Assembly: GCA_949751835.1 (NCBI GenBank)
Contig: CATKHK010000012.1
Coordinates: 248,001 to 312,000 of the forward strand
Origin: Blepharisma japonicum
Lineage: Eukaryota > Ciliophora > Heterotrichea > Heterotrichida > Blepharismidae
Reading direction: 5' to 3'
Length of the DNA: 64,000 nucleotides
Position 1 is the stretch's first letter. Each line of letters starts with the position of its first letter. A program made the translations under genes and the position numbers. A model generated the notes under the pieces. It made no database searches. It saw nothing but the letters and a program-made list of their open reading frames with translations, and was not told the origin of the DNA. Below are positions 10,650-21,081 of this stretch, one piece after another.

Positions 10650-10915
10650 CAATAACTAAAGGCTTAATGAAATAATCAAAATAAAAAACTGGCATGCGTT
10701 TTATAAATATCTGTTTCTTTTTTTAAGTACTCATCATAATTTAAAAATTAATGCTGAATCTCTTTTATTAATACTAATCATGTGTGCTAAATGAGAACAT
10801 TTAATGAAATCCTATCTTCTTTCCCATTTTTTATATTTTTTTATTGTTACTTATACGAAAACTCCATTTTCACTTGCCAAATTCGCAACCGATTTATAAT
10901 TAAAATAATCTAATC

Positions 10916-12094
10916 ATGTCAGCATTTCTCAAAAGCTTAAAAGCGCCTTCTTCTGATTCTTTACCAAGCATTAGAAGTCCTCGAGGCTCAGAAACTCCAA
11001 CACCAAGATTCGCAAGAAAGAGTCTTTATGGTAAATTTTCTATCTCATCAAACTCAGTCCCAAGTCTCGATACTCTACCAGAAATCAAGCTTAATAGCCC
11101 TCGAAATATAGAAGTTTCACAGACATATCCTCAGCTTCCACTTACAGACCGCCTTTTACCACATCTACAGCCGTCAGCAATTTCCAGTTCTTCCTGTGGT
11201 AAAGTTAAAGCTTATGCTGCTAATACTAACCAAGGCCTGACAAGGCAGTATAATGAAGATAAAGCAATTATTATATTGAGGATTAAAAAACCTCAGCTTC
11301 AAGCTAAAAAAGACTGGCCGAATTGCTCATTTTTTGGGCTTTATGATGGGCATGGTGGCAAAACTTGTTCTAATTTCTTACGAGAGAATTTGCATCAGTA
11401 TATTATCAATGATCCTCTATTCCCTGACTGTCCAAAACAAGCTATATTAAGAGGTTTTGAGCAAGCTGAAACTGATTTTTTAAAGCTGGCCAAACAAACT
11501 GGAGAAAAATCAGGGTCTTGTGCTCTCATTACTTTAATTATAGGAGATATGTGCTACGTAGCTAACGTTGGTGACTCTCGAGCTATTATGAGTGGCTGTG
11601 GAGGTCAGCAAGCTTTTACTATTACTAAAGACCATAAACCTTCAGACCCTGAAGAGCAAGCTAGAGTCCAAAAGGAAGGAGGAAAAATTTACTACCATAA
11701 AAATTCTCCTAGTATAGTTTATAGAGTCTCTCCAGGCGGACTATCAGTCAGCCGAACAATTGGCGATCTCGATGCCAAAGATGCAGAATTTGGGGGTAAC
11801 CCAAATGTAATTATTGCTAAACCAGAAATAAAATCATTCAAAATAAAAAAGGATCACGATTTTATGGTTTTGGGCTGTGATGGAATTTTTGACGTTATGA
11901 ATACTCAAGAAGTAGTATCAACTGCATGGAGCAGCAATTTAAATGGTGATGAATTGTCACCAAGCTTTTGCCGAAATGCAGTTGAAGGAATTGTTACACA
12001 AAGCATGAGAAGAAGGAGTGGAGATAATCTCACAGCAATCATCGTCGCATTTGATAATTTCGAAAGTCGTTTTAGGGAGCAAACTAAATGTTAA
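10916..12094 (+). CDS. PP2C-family protein phosphatase (PPM)
   Basis: A 392-residue, intron-free protein. Residues about 1-95 are Ser/Pro-rich. The PP2C core follows with its metal-binding motifs: FFGLYDGHGG, GDMCYVANVGDSRAI, GGLSVSRTIGD, FMVLGCDGIFDVM and the C-terminal GDNLTAIIVAF. All the aspartates that hold the two catalytic metal ions (DGHGG, CDGIFD, DN) are present, so it should be an active Mg/Mn-dependent Ser/Thr phosphatase. The closing TAA is at 12092-12094. Substrate unknown. Confidence 0.93.
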   Translation: MSAFLKSLKAPSSDSLPSIRSPRGSETPTPRFARKSLYGKFSISSNSVPSLDTLPEIKLNSPRNIEVSQTYPQLPLTDRLLPHLQPSAISSSSCGKVKAYAANTNQGLTRQYNEDKAIIILRIKKPQLQAKKDWPNCSFFGLYDGHGGKTCSNFLRENLHQYIINDPLFPDCPKQAILRGFEQAETDFLKLAKQTGEKSGSCALITLIIGDMCYVANVGDSRAIMSGCGGQQAFTITKDHKPSDPEEQARVQKEGGKIYYHKNSPSIVYRVSPGGLSVSRTIGDLDAKDAEFGGNPNVIIAKPEIKSFKIKKDHDFMVLGCDGIFDVMNTQEVVSTAWSSNLNGDELSPSFCRNAVEGIVTQSMRRRSGDNLTAIIVAFDNFESRFREQTKC

Positions 12095-12777
12095 TTTTAA
12101 ATGAGACATTATTTTTAAAAAAATATGAATTGCATATGATGGATTTATTCTTGAAAAATTATTGATTAATTTGATATGGCCAGTTCAGAGAAAGTAAAAT
12201 CTGAGTTTTCAACAATGATTATAGATATAATGTTGATTTGAGATGCATTGGCAATATTTTTGAATGATATTGATGCCAACTATGAAAGTTTAAGATAGAT
12301 ATCCAGTTTCAGTTTAATTGAAAAACTCTCCACATTTTAGACGAAAATAATTTTTTCGTCCTGTTTCATTACTGAGCTGGTGAATTTAAAACATGTCTAT
12401 CTGATTATCTGATAAGCAAAATTTATATTTACGTAAATTCCTTGCTCATATACTTTTCTTAAAGAGCCAAAGCTCTTCAACCATAATTAATCAAATTTTT
12501 GACGTCAGAGTGAACCTTTTCTAAAGTTCCAGATTTCAAGAGAACATCCTTTAAAAGAACCAAATTTTTATGAACTAAATTCTAGAGCCTTCTGAAAAAT
12601 AAAGATAAATTTACTTGGGGAAAGCACATGAATTACATTTTGTAAATATAAATTTAATGCCAGTTGATCGTATTCTTATTTTCAAACCTTCTCCATCATG
12701 TGCTGACTTCATTACTGGATAAGTAGCTAATTTTAAACCAAAATATTTAGAAACAGAATAATAAATCTCATTTTGAA
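12095..12777. other. intergenic spacer with a decayed ORF
   Basis: Holds a 40-codon plus-strand ORF at 12176-12298 (MASSEKVKSEF..., weak) and the decayed minus-strand coding remnant at 12429-12596. Otherwise AT-rich with no recognised feature. Confidence 0.4.
12429..12596 (-). pseudogene. decayed coding remnant, family unknown
   Basis: One minus-strand frame reads as convincing protein (NLVHKNLVLLKDVLL, GTLEKVHSDVKNLINYGW, EKYMSKEFT) but is cut by TAG/TAA codons in the frame. The peptide composition and the TGA at a Trp-like position suggest a gene fragment that has lost function. Family not recognised. Confidence 0.35.
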
Positions 12778-14145
12778 ATGATGATCTTGTTAACTGTTTT
12801 ATTCCTAGCAATTTTTTCATATGGAAACCAAGAAGTTTTTAGCTTAAACCCTGGTGATGCAATTGAAGCAATCAGTACGAATCAATGAAATTATTATAAA
12901 ATCTCAGCAAGCTACACTTTTAAAACGTACATAAGAGTATGACTTCAAATAAAGCCAAGCCAAGGGCAAGCAAGACCGATTCTGGCACTATCCCAAGAAA
13001 AGCCATTATTTTTAAGCAATCATTCATCAGTTACTGCAGATTTTGTTGATTTGGAGGATTATTACAGTGAATCAACTTATCATTCAATTATATTGCCAAG
13101 CTCAGATATCTCAGATTGATCAAGTGTATATGTTGGAATTGCGAATGAACTTTTTGAATCCAGTTCAATGAAGTACCAAATTGGCTTAGATGTCAAAGAT
13201 AGAATTTTGTGTCCGAATGACTGCAGCGGGAAAGGAAATTGCATTTCTTTAAATAAGTGTGCTTGCTATAGCAATTTCATAGGTAAAAATTGTATGATTC
13301 CTGCGGTCGAGCTAAAAGATTCAGAATCTGTGATTAGTGCTCCTGCATACGGATACCGTTATGGATATATTAATATCAATTCCATTAGCTCAGAAGAAAT
13401 CCAACTTGAAATGGAATGGGAAGGATTGTCTGGAATTTTGCTGCTGAATTATGATGGAAATAGGTAATTTTTACTTAGTCCTTCAAGTCTACCATCTCTT
13501 TATAGCTATTATTTATCCATCATTCTGCAAGGTTCAGATAATTCAATGTCCATTAATATTGATGTTACAAATATCAAAGACCGTTTATATTTTCTTCTAT
13601 ATAACAAAATGAACCCAAATGACTCATTAAGTCTCTATGTCAGGTATAGAGAGTCCAGTTCTTCAGAGAAGGCCAAATCTGTTCTTTGATGAAGCATAAG
13701 TGTTGTAGCAGGGTTCATCGCTTTTGTTATTGCTGTCACTTTATTTTGCAAATGGAAGAAATGCTGGCTTTTTAATGCTACTTTGCTAGAGCAAGAAGGA
13801 TCTCCAGGGCTAGCAGCTTCATTTATAAATAAAAAATACCCAGCAATCCAATTTTCAAATATAAATTCGTTACAAACTCCGACCGTGAATTGTGCGATTT
13901 GCTTTGAGCAATTCCAAAAGAATTCAATGGTAAGAATGCTTTTTTGTGGCCATGTTTTTCATACGACGTGCATAGAAGAGTGGTTTTTGATTAGCAAAGT
14001 AATCGCTATATAGACTTGCTGCTTATGCAAGAGAGACTGTTCTTCTGAAGATTTTGCTGTAAATCCTCAAGATAATAGCAGCATTTGTGAGACTGAAGAT
14101 AGCAGTAAGTCCATTCTTATGATATCTGGTGAAAAGGGTATCTAA
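12778..14145 (+). CDS. EGF-like, transmembrane, RING-H2 protein
   Basis: Three exons (12778-13463, 13479-13998, 14014-14145) with 15-nt introns gtaatttttacttag and gtaatcgctatatag; 445 residues. Order of parts: signal peptide (MMILLTVLFLAIFSYG), a beta-rich ectodomain, one EGF-like module (CPNDCSGKGNCISLNKCACY...GKNC), a second beta-rich region, a TM helix (SISVVAGFIAFVIAVTLF), basic stop-transfer, and a cytosolic RING-H2 finger (CAICFEQF...CGHVFHTTCIEEW...CCLC). The second intron lies inside the RING before the last Cys pair, so the finger is complete only after splicing. The architecture is that of PA-TM-RING/GRAIL-type E3 ligases. The in-frame TGAs (for example the WW before the TM) are Trp. 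Confidence 0.88.
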
Positions 14146-15167
14146 TAGACAAATAATAAGTAAAAAATATGGTTTGTCAATTTGTCCTTAGACATGGAAT
14201 ATAAAATAAGTGAAGATTTGTCTTCTACAGAAATAGAGAGAAATAAACTATAATCAAAAATCTTATCTTATCAGCATCAAATTTTTCTCTTCATTGTACT
14301 GAAAATCATAAAAATGAGATAATGACTTATATCTGGCCTCGAGCTTAAAAAATAATTTTATTTCATAGCTTTTTTTTATTTTTATTTTGACATGATTTTC
14401 GAAGAAACGAACGAGATTGGCACATTCAGAAGATGAAAAATGATTAAAAAGTAAAAAGAAGCAAACTTAATCGACGAAAAGATTTTCAATTTTCTTAGTT
14501 TATGAATAAAACTCTTTAATTATGGAACTAATGAATCCTCTAAATTGAAATAAGGCTATTTTAAAATTATTTCTTATTGAATCATAACAGCAGAATTAAG
14601 ATCAGCATAACGCACAGAGGAATTGTGAAAAACATTGGTTATTTTAAAATGTGGAGAATATCAAGTTACCACATATGATTATCATTTTAAAATGGCTAGT
14701 GGATAATCCTTTATTATAGTGCAATCTTCTTATTCGTTGCCAGACAAACTGCCATTACGAAAAGGAGATGGGAGCTAAATAAATCTGCAACTTCTTTCGG
14801 CCAACATTTATCATCATCTACTGAGACAACAACCCTGCACTTTTCAAAGCGGCCACGTATTACTCCTCTTGGCAGCGTTTTTGTTCAGTTGCGAAGCGAT
14901 GCTTTATGATTAGGATTTGAACTAAGATGTGGATTGATACTGCCACTTTGAATCATTGAGAGGATTTAGAATTCGGAATTTTTCAAGTTTGACAACAAGG
15001 TTTTCCCTAAAATTTAATAATAAAATTGTAAATGGCCAACTGAAATCATGTACTAAATTATGTTTCTGCATATTAATAAATTTGATATAATTATTTTAGC
15101 TAAATCTTCTAACAGCTATTTATTTAATCTTACAAAATTGCAGTATTATACTTAAGCTAAAATTAAA
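14146..15167. other. gene-poor stretch with possible decayed coding sequence
   Basis: Two readings of a locally GC-richer block exist. On plus, one frame from ATG 14391 to about 14920 reads as coherent peptide (WKMIKK, SLPDKLPLRKGDGS, QQPCTFQSGHVLLLLAAF) but is broken by about six TAA/TAG codons. On minus, 14714-14956 is an open 80-codon frame (MIQSGSINPHL...RFEKCRVVVSVDDDKCWP). At most one can be real. Neither is recognised. The remainder is AT-rich. Confidence 0.35.
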
Positions 15168-15686
15168 TTAAAGCATATTATTACAAAAACTCTTATAAAT
15201 TCCTTCAAATAATCCTAAAAATTTCATATTTTGAATAGGTATGCATTTTCTTTTATTTTTGTGCACAAATTTTTTCCCTTCTAGTTTATCACATCTTTTG
15301 GTTTCCTTATAATATGAATTAAAATTTAGTTTTGTTTTATGGTAATATAGAATTTTTGAAAGCTCTCCATAATTCTGAGTGTACTGTCAGCATTGTTGAT
15401 AATAACTTGATAATTTTCAATCACTTTTAAAATTTCTATCTCTAATTCTATTGTAAAATTGGTATATCAAGTATGCACGCTCATCAAATTTTAAGCTTTT
15501 TTCATTAATCTCTCATGGATTATGAGCTGAATGATCATGGTAAATAAATCGATGATGTTTCCACTGATTTCTATAATAATTCTTTTTAATGAAAAATTTC
15601 TTTATAGGTGATTTAGCAGATATTGAAAACTTTGAGCTCTTTTTATTACACTTTCTGCTTGGTTGATTGATGGTTATATTTATCAT
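15168..15686 (-). CDS. unrecognised 172-residue basic/aromatic protein
   Basis: An open frame of 173 codons from ATG 15686 to TAA 15168-15170 that contains three TGA (Trp) codons, so standard-code ORF finding misses it entirely. The product is basic and rich in Tyr, Phe, His and Asn: MINITINQPSRKCNKKSS, WKHHRFIYHDHSAHNPWEIN, FDERAYLIYQFYNRIRDRNF, SSYYQQCWQYTQNYGEL. There is no signal peptide or TM segment. The length of the frame in AT-rich DNA and the sensible composition favour a real gene, but no family is recognised. It may be one of the small lineage-specific basic proteins seen elsewhere here (19946-20356, 21082-21447). Confidence 0.55.
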
Positions 15687-16522
15687 CTAAAGCTCTGTTT
15701 AATATTTTTTTTAATTAATTAGATATCAGAAGACATAATATAAATTAAATAAACAGTTTGAAGTTTATCTATCATATATAATTTAAATTAAGCAAAACTC
15801 TAATTAACTGAAAAGTTGAGTAATTTAATTCATTGAAAGCTTTTCGCAATAATTTATATTAGCTTAAAATGAATTTATTCATGAATTGTCAAAACAGTTA
15901 ATGATTCTGTGTTGCAAGAAAAATAAATGGTCAGATGGAAATAGAGCATAGTAAATTTAAAAATGGTCTTTATTGATAAAAATAAGTTTTATAGGCACCA
16001 TACACATCAAAATATATCTTTTACCAACTGATGCAGCTTTTAAGCATTTTTAATACGATTTTTCTGCCTTTCTTCCATTGTTTTCGATTTTTTCATTCTT
16101 TCTTCTATTTATAGTGATTTTTCTAAGTTTTCCCTGTTTTAGACTTTTTAAATTCTTATTCTCTACATCAAATTGATTTTTTTGCCAATTTTATATCGTT
16201 TTTCCATTTGTTCCTCCTTTTTCATGCTCTTTTATCATTATACAGTGATTTATCTAGCTTTTCCTCTGCTTTGGTATTCCTAAATTCCTTTTTCCCCTCA
16301 TTTCTGTTTGTCTTTATCATTTCATAGTCACCTCATAATGATTATATGCAAAGGCTATCTCACAATGTGTGATTAGTATATATGTTTAATATCATAATAA
16401 TTGCTTAAGTTCAATCTAAAGTAATTGCAATTATCAATTTAAAATTCAATTATATAATAAATTCCTGATTATTTCTTTTATATCATTTATTCTTAAGCCA
16501 TTTCTATAAACAATAGAGTAGA
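15687..16522. other. AT-rich spacer with a T/C-rich repeated block
   Basis: No gene seen. 16060-16330 is pyrimidine-rich on plus and contains two diverged copies of an approximately 120-130 nt unit (see repeat). Confidence 0.45.
16092..16330. repeat. two diverged tandem copies of a pyrimidine-rich unit
   Basis: Copy one (from about 16092) and copy two (from about 16221) share the order ttcat.ctt...agtgatt...ctaagtttt/ctagctttt...cctg...aaattc. On the minus strand they read as K/R-rich peptide with stops, so they may be remnants of a lysine-rich coding repeat. Confidence 0.35.
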
Positions 16523-17767
16523 ATGAAGTCATTTTTACTTTTTTGTTTTATTTTAGTTATTGCTAAAGGGCAAGAACTAGAAACTCCTAATGAGACTTTA
16601 TTGCAAGAAAACATAACTTTCAACGATAATGTCGAGCTGAGTAAATATCGATATTATCGTATACCATATCATTATGGACATAAAAATATCACTATACAAA
16701 TAATCCCAAGCTGAGGAGACCCTGACCTTTATGTGAATATTAATTCTAATAATATTCTTCCAAGTAAAAAAGCCTATGATTATATTTCTTCTACTGCTAA
16801 AAGTAATGAAGAAAGGAAAGAATTTTATTCTGATGCAAAATCTTCAGCTAATTGTCCTTCACTTTTAGCATCTACATCTACTGTTATATCAAGCCCATGC
16901 TTTTATCACATAGCAGTATATGGATACGCTGCTGCGTCTTATACATTTACCATAATATCAACTCCAGTGATGCCAGTTGAGATTTGGCCTGAGTGACAAA
17001 CACCAATAGCAACAAAATTTGGTTATGATTATAATTATTTCAGCTTAATTAACTCCACAAGCCCATGAACAGTATCATTTGTAAAAATTATAGGTAAAGG
17101 ATCAATTTATTTTTCTATACATGACTATGCTAAAATTGGTAAAAGTCCTGAAAATTGGCCGAATCATAATTATACTGATTTAGATTATCAAATGATAACA
17201 AATGGGACAAATGAGGAAATCTACTTGGGCTTTGAAGCACTTGAAAAAATTTGCCCAAGCCAAACATGTGTATTTCTTTTTTGCATAACTTGTTTTAGTT
17301 ATGATTGCAGCTTTAATTTTACAATTCATCAGTTAGATGGCATGAATATCAATGAAAATGAAGTAGAGGAAGAACATGAAACAGATGATAGTGCTTTTGA
17401 TTGAATTTATGAACATTTTTCTTTTCTTTTTGATTGGCCTTATATAATCCCGACTCTGAGTATTTTATTTTTTATTCTAGCTATCCTATTATTTTTAATT
17501 TATAGAAGGATATGTCTAGTACCCAAAAAAGAGAATGATTATTATCAATTATTAAATGAAGAGCCTAAAATAAGCCAACGCCAGAGTAATATGATATATG
17601 CATATGGGCCATCTGATTCAAACCTAGCTGGCGATTCATATGCTGACTTAAACTATATTCCAGAGTATAATCGAAGCACAAGAACAATGAATTTAGCAAG
17701 ACATTACCAAGATCAAGGCTATAGGTCGCTTGAGCTATATAGAAGCGTAGCGCCGTTATTAAAGTAA
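16523..17767 (+). CDS. type I membrane glycoprotein with PPC-like ectodomain
   Basis: A 414-residue protein read through several TGA codons to TAA 17765-17767. It has a signal peptide (MKSFLLFCFILVIAKG), an Asn-glycosylation-rich ectodomain, a TM helix near residues 305-325 (IIPTLSILFFILAILLFLIY) and an about 90-residue cytosolic tail rich in Tyr. The ectodomain contains the pattern YRYYRIPYH...ITIQIIPSWGDPDLYVN, typical of bacterial-type pre-peptidase C-terminal (PPC) beta-sandwich modules (GDxDLYV), and a probable second copy after VEIWPEW. The repeated Tyr motifs in the tail (YAYGP, YADLNYIPEY) could be sorting or phosphorylation sites. Ligand or role unknown. Confidence 0.75.
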
Positions 17768-17939
17768 AGTAATTAAGTCGAAAATATTTCTAAATTGATA
17801 CTTTATATATATAATTTAATAACAATACTTTGAAATCATTTAAAACTAATTATCAAAACAATTTAGTGGCAAAGCTATTCCATTAACTATAGAAAAGAAT
17901 TTAAATACAATAATTTTATATCCATTATAAAATCTTACT

Positions 17940-18761
17940 ATGGAAATCAAGAAGGAAGAAGATAATGACCCACTTATCGCAAATGAAGTATTCATAGGAG
18001 CATCAACTCCCCAGCGGCCATCTCATCGTCCTATTTCTCATCCATCCCCTTTCTCTCAATTTTGTATGTCTTCTCTATCCCCTCTTCCTCCTACCAATTT
18101 AATATATTCCCCATACCCAGCTAATCATCAAGATCTAACTCCTCGTAATCTTTGACCTTTAAACTCTCCATTACAGACAGAAACTCATCCTCCAAAACCT
18201 TCAACCCATCGGTATATTCAAAAGCTTGATTTCAAGTCATTTCCTACAACTCTCAAATTCCATGCCAGTTCGCTTACAGTCCAAGTGCGAATTTCTCAAG
18301 AATCCCCATCCTCTCCACAAGATATCCCTAAAACTCGACCCCGCAAAAAGTCTAGACCTCGTTATGATGCCCCAAAGCAGGTAACTTGCAATTGTTCGAA
18401 ATCAAGATGCCTAAAACTATATTGCGACTGTTTTTCTTCGAATCAATATTGCAAAGATTGCGCTTGCAAAGATTGTTTAAACAGAGTGGAATGTGAAGCT
18501 GTAAGAAAAGAAGCAGCAAATTTGGTTCTTGACAGAAATCCGTCAGCATTTAAACCAAAAATTAACTCAATTGTGGTGAACTCGGAGCTTAAAGGAAAAC
18601 ATAATCGAGGGTGCAATTGTAAGAAAAGTGCATGCTTAAAGAAGTATTGCGAGTGCTATCAGAGTGGCATAAAATGTAGTGATACGTGCAAATGCGAAGG
18701 ATGTGAAAATAAAGAAGATGAAAAGCCTTTGAAGAGAAAAAAAGAAAAAGCTAATAAATAA
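17940..18761 (+). CDS. CXC-domain (tesmin/TSO1/LIN54-type) DNA-binding protein
   Basis: A 273-residue protein (in-frame TGA after TPRNL). The N-terminal 135 residues are Pro/Ser-rich. Two cysteine-rich CXC repeats follow: CNCSKSRCLKLYCDCFSSNQ...CACKDCLNR and CNCKKSACLKKYCECYQSGI...CKCEGCEN, linked by a short conserved spacer with the RNPxAFxPKI motif (DRNPSAFKPKI). This is the tandem CXC-hinge-CXC (CRC) domain of LIN54/TSO1, which binds CHR-type TTYGAA sites through the Tyr in each repeat (here KLYCDC and KKYCEC). A Lys-rich tail ends the protein. Likely a cell-cycle transcription factor of DREAM/MuvB type. Confidence 0.92.
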
Positions 18762-18823
18762 ATATTTTTTTATTAATGCGACTATTTCTAGAGTTTTTGT
18801 GGCTTATAAGTTTTATATTAATT

Positions 18824-19459
18824 TTATGCTTTACTCAGTTCTGAGTCTAATTTTGCAATCTCAGCTTTAACTTCTTTATATCTTTTATATTCATTTTCTA
18901 CTGGTAGAATATCTTTGTGATATCTTATTTTTCTCTGGTTTGTTTGAGAAAATTCTAATTGGAAATTATGAAGAATTGCTTTCAGCTCACTTCTTTCCTT
19001 TCTCAAGATTTCTAATTTTCTTGATACTTCGTCACGATTTAGCTTTTTATTGCCTTTTTCAGCTGGTCTTTTGGAGATAGCTTGCTTAATTTTTTTGTAA
19101 TACATGTAAAGTGGTCTCATAGGCTCTTTTTCTTCTCTTTTAGGTAATCTACCGAATAGTGATTTAAAAGTGGTGTCATATGCTTTAAGCTCGTTTTTAA
19201 CTTTCTTTTTTTCAGTATTTAGTTCATCAGTGGTTTTATTATTCAGCTCTCTTCCATTTGTAGTATTTCTATCGATTCTTAATCGCCTCAGCGCCATTTC
19301 AAGTTTCTGGTTACCTTCTACCTTTACCCAATCACTTGAATTTGGAGGGGGTAAGGAAGTGAGACTTGACCGCATTTGTTCTTCCATTCCAGGATTTTTC
19401 CATTCAAATAATGATGAAACTGTGCTGGTTAAGATTTCATTCAAAATATCGTATTCCAT
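18824..19459 (-). CDS. FAM13-like C-terminal-domain protein
   Basis: A 211-residue, intron-free, charged helical protein ending at TAA 18824-18826. The central block KKKVKNELKAYDTTFKSLFG, then RLPKREEKEPMRPLYMYYKK, matches the conserved FAM13 module, in which human FAM13A has a KRQLRKYDMDF...GREP..AEKEPIRHLYxxY pattern. The RhoGAP domain of animal FAM13A/B is absent, as in other protist members. A second helical region with E/K repeats follows. Molecular function of the FAM13 module is not established. It is convergent with the CXC gene (62 nt between stops). Confidence 0.72.
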   Translation of the reverse strand: MEYDILNEILTSTVSSLFEWKNPGMEEQMRSSLTSLPPPNSSDWVKVEGNQKLEMALRRLRIDRNTTNGRELNNKTTDELNTEKKKVKNELKAYDTTFKSLFGRLPKREEKEPMRPLYMYYKKIKQAISKRPAEKGNKKLNRDEVSRKLEILRKERSELKAILHNFQLEFSQTNQRKIRYHKDILPVENEYKRYKEVKAEIAKLDSELSKA

Positions 19460-19748
19460 TGAAATTTATTATAAACTTAAGAATCAAAATTAATTGAATC
19501 CTTCAAAATAAAACTACTTAAAATAGCTTAAACTAAGTGTTCACACTATATATGAGAGTAGAAGCCAATTTTCTATAAAATCTATGAATGCTTCGATAAA
19601 CATGTTTCTTGGATTAATTTTGCTTGTTTTTTATATACACATTTTTAAACAGTTATAAGAAAAGTCTCTATATCATAAATTGGCGAGCATTTGCTTTTTA
19701 CATAGAATTTGAAAGATTAAGTTATTTTATTTTAATTCAGTTAAGTTT

Positions 19749-19912
19749 TTAAAGATGGGGTGAGTTGCTCCATGATGCAAATACAATAAAGAGTTGTTCA
19801 TTAAAAGTCACAGCAAACTGAAGATACCTCGCTCTTAATAAAAATTGATATGAAAATCCCTCCCAGTAGAGGGATGCCAATTTTTTACACTGATAATAAC
19901 AGCTAAATATCT
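19749..19912 (-). pseudogene. diverged U2-like snRNA copy
   Basis: About 165 nt align to the U2 gene at 20507-20701, including its 3' flank (tttaattcagtt-agttttt). The Sm-like AAUUUUUA stretch, the GCGAGGUAUCUU block, and the terminal CUCACCCCAUCUU are kept. The IIb-type hairpin CCACCC/GGGUGG is replaced by AUCCCUC/GAGGGAU with the UACUGG loop, so it still pairs. The branch-site recognition sequence GUGUAGUA reads GAUAUUUA and everything 5' of it (stem I, GGCCUUUUGGCU) is lost. It therefore should not function as U2. Probably a pseudogene that accumulated changes while still pairing, or a repurposed RNA. Confidence 0.8.
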
Positions 19913-19945
19913 TCAACATTATAAATAATTATACGCTATGCTAAA

Positions 19946-20356
19946 TTATGTATGTAATATCCTTAAATCTGAATAGATGTCTTTATATAACTCACTCATC
20001 CTAACATATGAATAATAGTCTAGAGAATCACTTATACTTTCACTTATTTTTTTCTTTTTCGATTTTACGATATCACGCTTTTCATTTCTCCTATTTTTGA
20101 TATAACGACGAAAATCACCAGGAATTAATCTTTTTCTCTCTCTGTGCAGCATTTTCACAAATATTGTTTTAATATAGCCATAAGAGTTTGTACAACCTAA
20201 TTGATGAGGGTGATTATGTAATTCCATGTGAATCTTTGATGTAGAATATCAAATATTTGGATCAAGAATTAATCTTATAAAGCTTATGCATGCTTTGCAT
20301 CTGCAAGATTTTATAGTTTGATTTGTATAAACTCCATTCTTGCAATTCCTTCTCAT
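19946..20356 (-). CDS. small Cys-motif basic protein, copy A
   Basis: A 136-residue frame from ATG 20356 (two codons of a longer start region contain one TGA) to TAA 19946-19948. The N-terminus MRRNCKNGVYTNQTIKSC is shared almost exactly with the protein at 21082-21447 (GxYTNQTIKSCxCxxC), which proves a paralogous pair. The rest is basic (RERKRLIPGDFRRYIKNRRN, KSKKKKISES). The paired Cys could bind zinc. No known family. It lies between the U2-like copy and the true U2 gene. Confidence 0.65.
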
Positions 20357-20506
20357 TTTTTTATTAAAAAATTAGATATGAATAGTTTTTTGTAATTTAA
20401 TTATGCTTATAATATGTTCACAATAAGAGTCTTTAGCATAATCACACTGCTAAGATTCAAATTACAAATTTAAATAAAAGTTTGATTTTAATTCAGTTTA
20501 GTTTTG

Positions 20507-20701
20507 TAAGATGGGGTGAGCCGCTCCTTGAAGTAAGTGCAATACAAGGGCAACCCATTGCAAGGTCCCAGCAAGCTAAAGATACCTCGCTCCCAATAAA
20601 AAATTGATGTGAAAAACGCCACCCAGTAGGGTGGATACCAGTTTTCACACTGATAAGAACAGATACTACACTTGATCTTAGCCAAAAGGCCGAGAAGGTA
20701 T
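20507..20701 (-). ncRNA. U2: U2 spliceosomal snRNA
   Basis: The minus strand reads AUACCUUCUCGGCCUUUUGG, CUAAGAUCAAGUGUAGUAUC, UGUUCUUAUCAGU..., the nearly invariant 5' half of U2: stem I, the CAAGUGUAGUA branch-site recognition sequence and stem-loop IIa. A IIb hairpin (CCACCC-UACU-GGGUGG), an Sm-like AAUUUUUUA and two 3' hairpins follow to about 20507; the 3' end is approximate. U2 pairs with intron branch sites. Here introns are 15-16 nt, so the branch A at position -6 must be recognised in very little space. The gene is flanked by members of the small Cys-motif family. Confidence 0.95.
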
Positions 20702-21081
20702 GATTTTTGGAACCTCAAATTAGTTTTATATCTCCATTTTTTATTTTTTGTTAAGGGATCTCATGACTAATTAATTCTATATCATTAGAAAAGAATAAAA
20801 TCAAATATTTAAGAAATAATCAAATAAAAGATAGTGGATTGTTAATAATACTAAGCATTGTAATTGCCATGAAATTTTCACGAGCTTCATATACATTTTG
20901 CATGGCTTCGTTATTTAATTTTTAGATTTAGCAAACAAATAATTACGAGTAATATTTATTGCCTCAATTAATGTATATTAAGTATTGAAAACTTAAAACC
21001 TAATATTGTTTTATTATGATAGTATGCATCATAACTAAAAGAGAAAAGATGTTTTGAAGATTTTATCATTATTCTTTTATA
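20702..21081. other. U2 upstream region, AT-rich
   Basis: Upstream of U2 on the minus strand and downstream of copy B. It should contain the snRNA promoter; I cannot define an element from one copy. Nothing else seen. Confidence 0.4.

Noticed and set aside
12611-12820. 69-codon minus ORF
   Set aside because: Antisense to the signal peptide region of the EGF-TM-RING gene; composition is chance-like.
14890-14930. tRNA-like T-loop (TTCAAATC) on minus
   Set aside because: No acceptor, D or anticodon arms can be formed around it.
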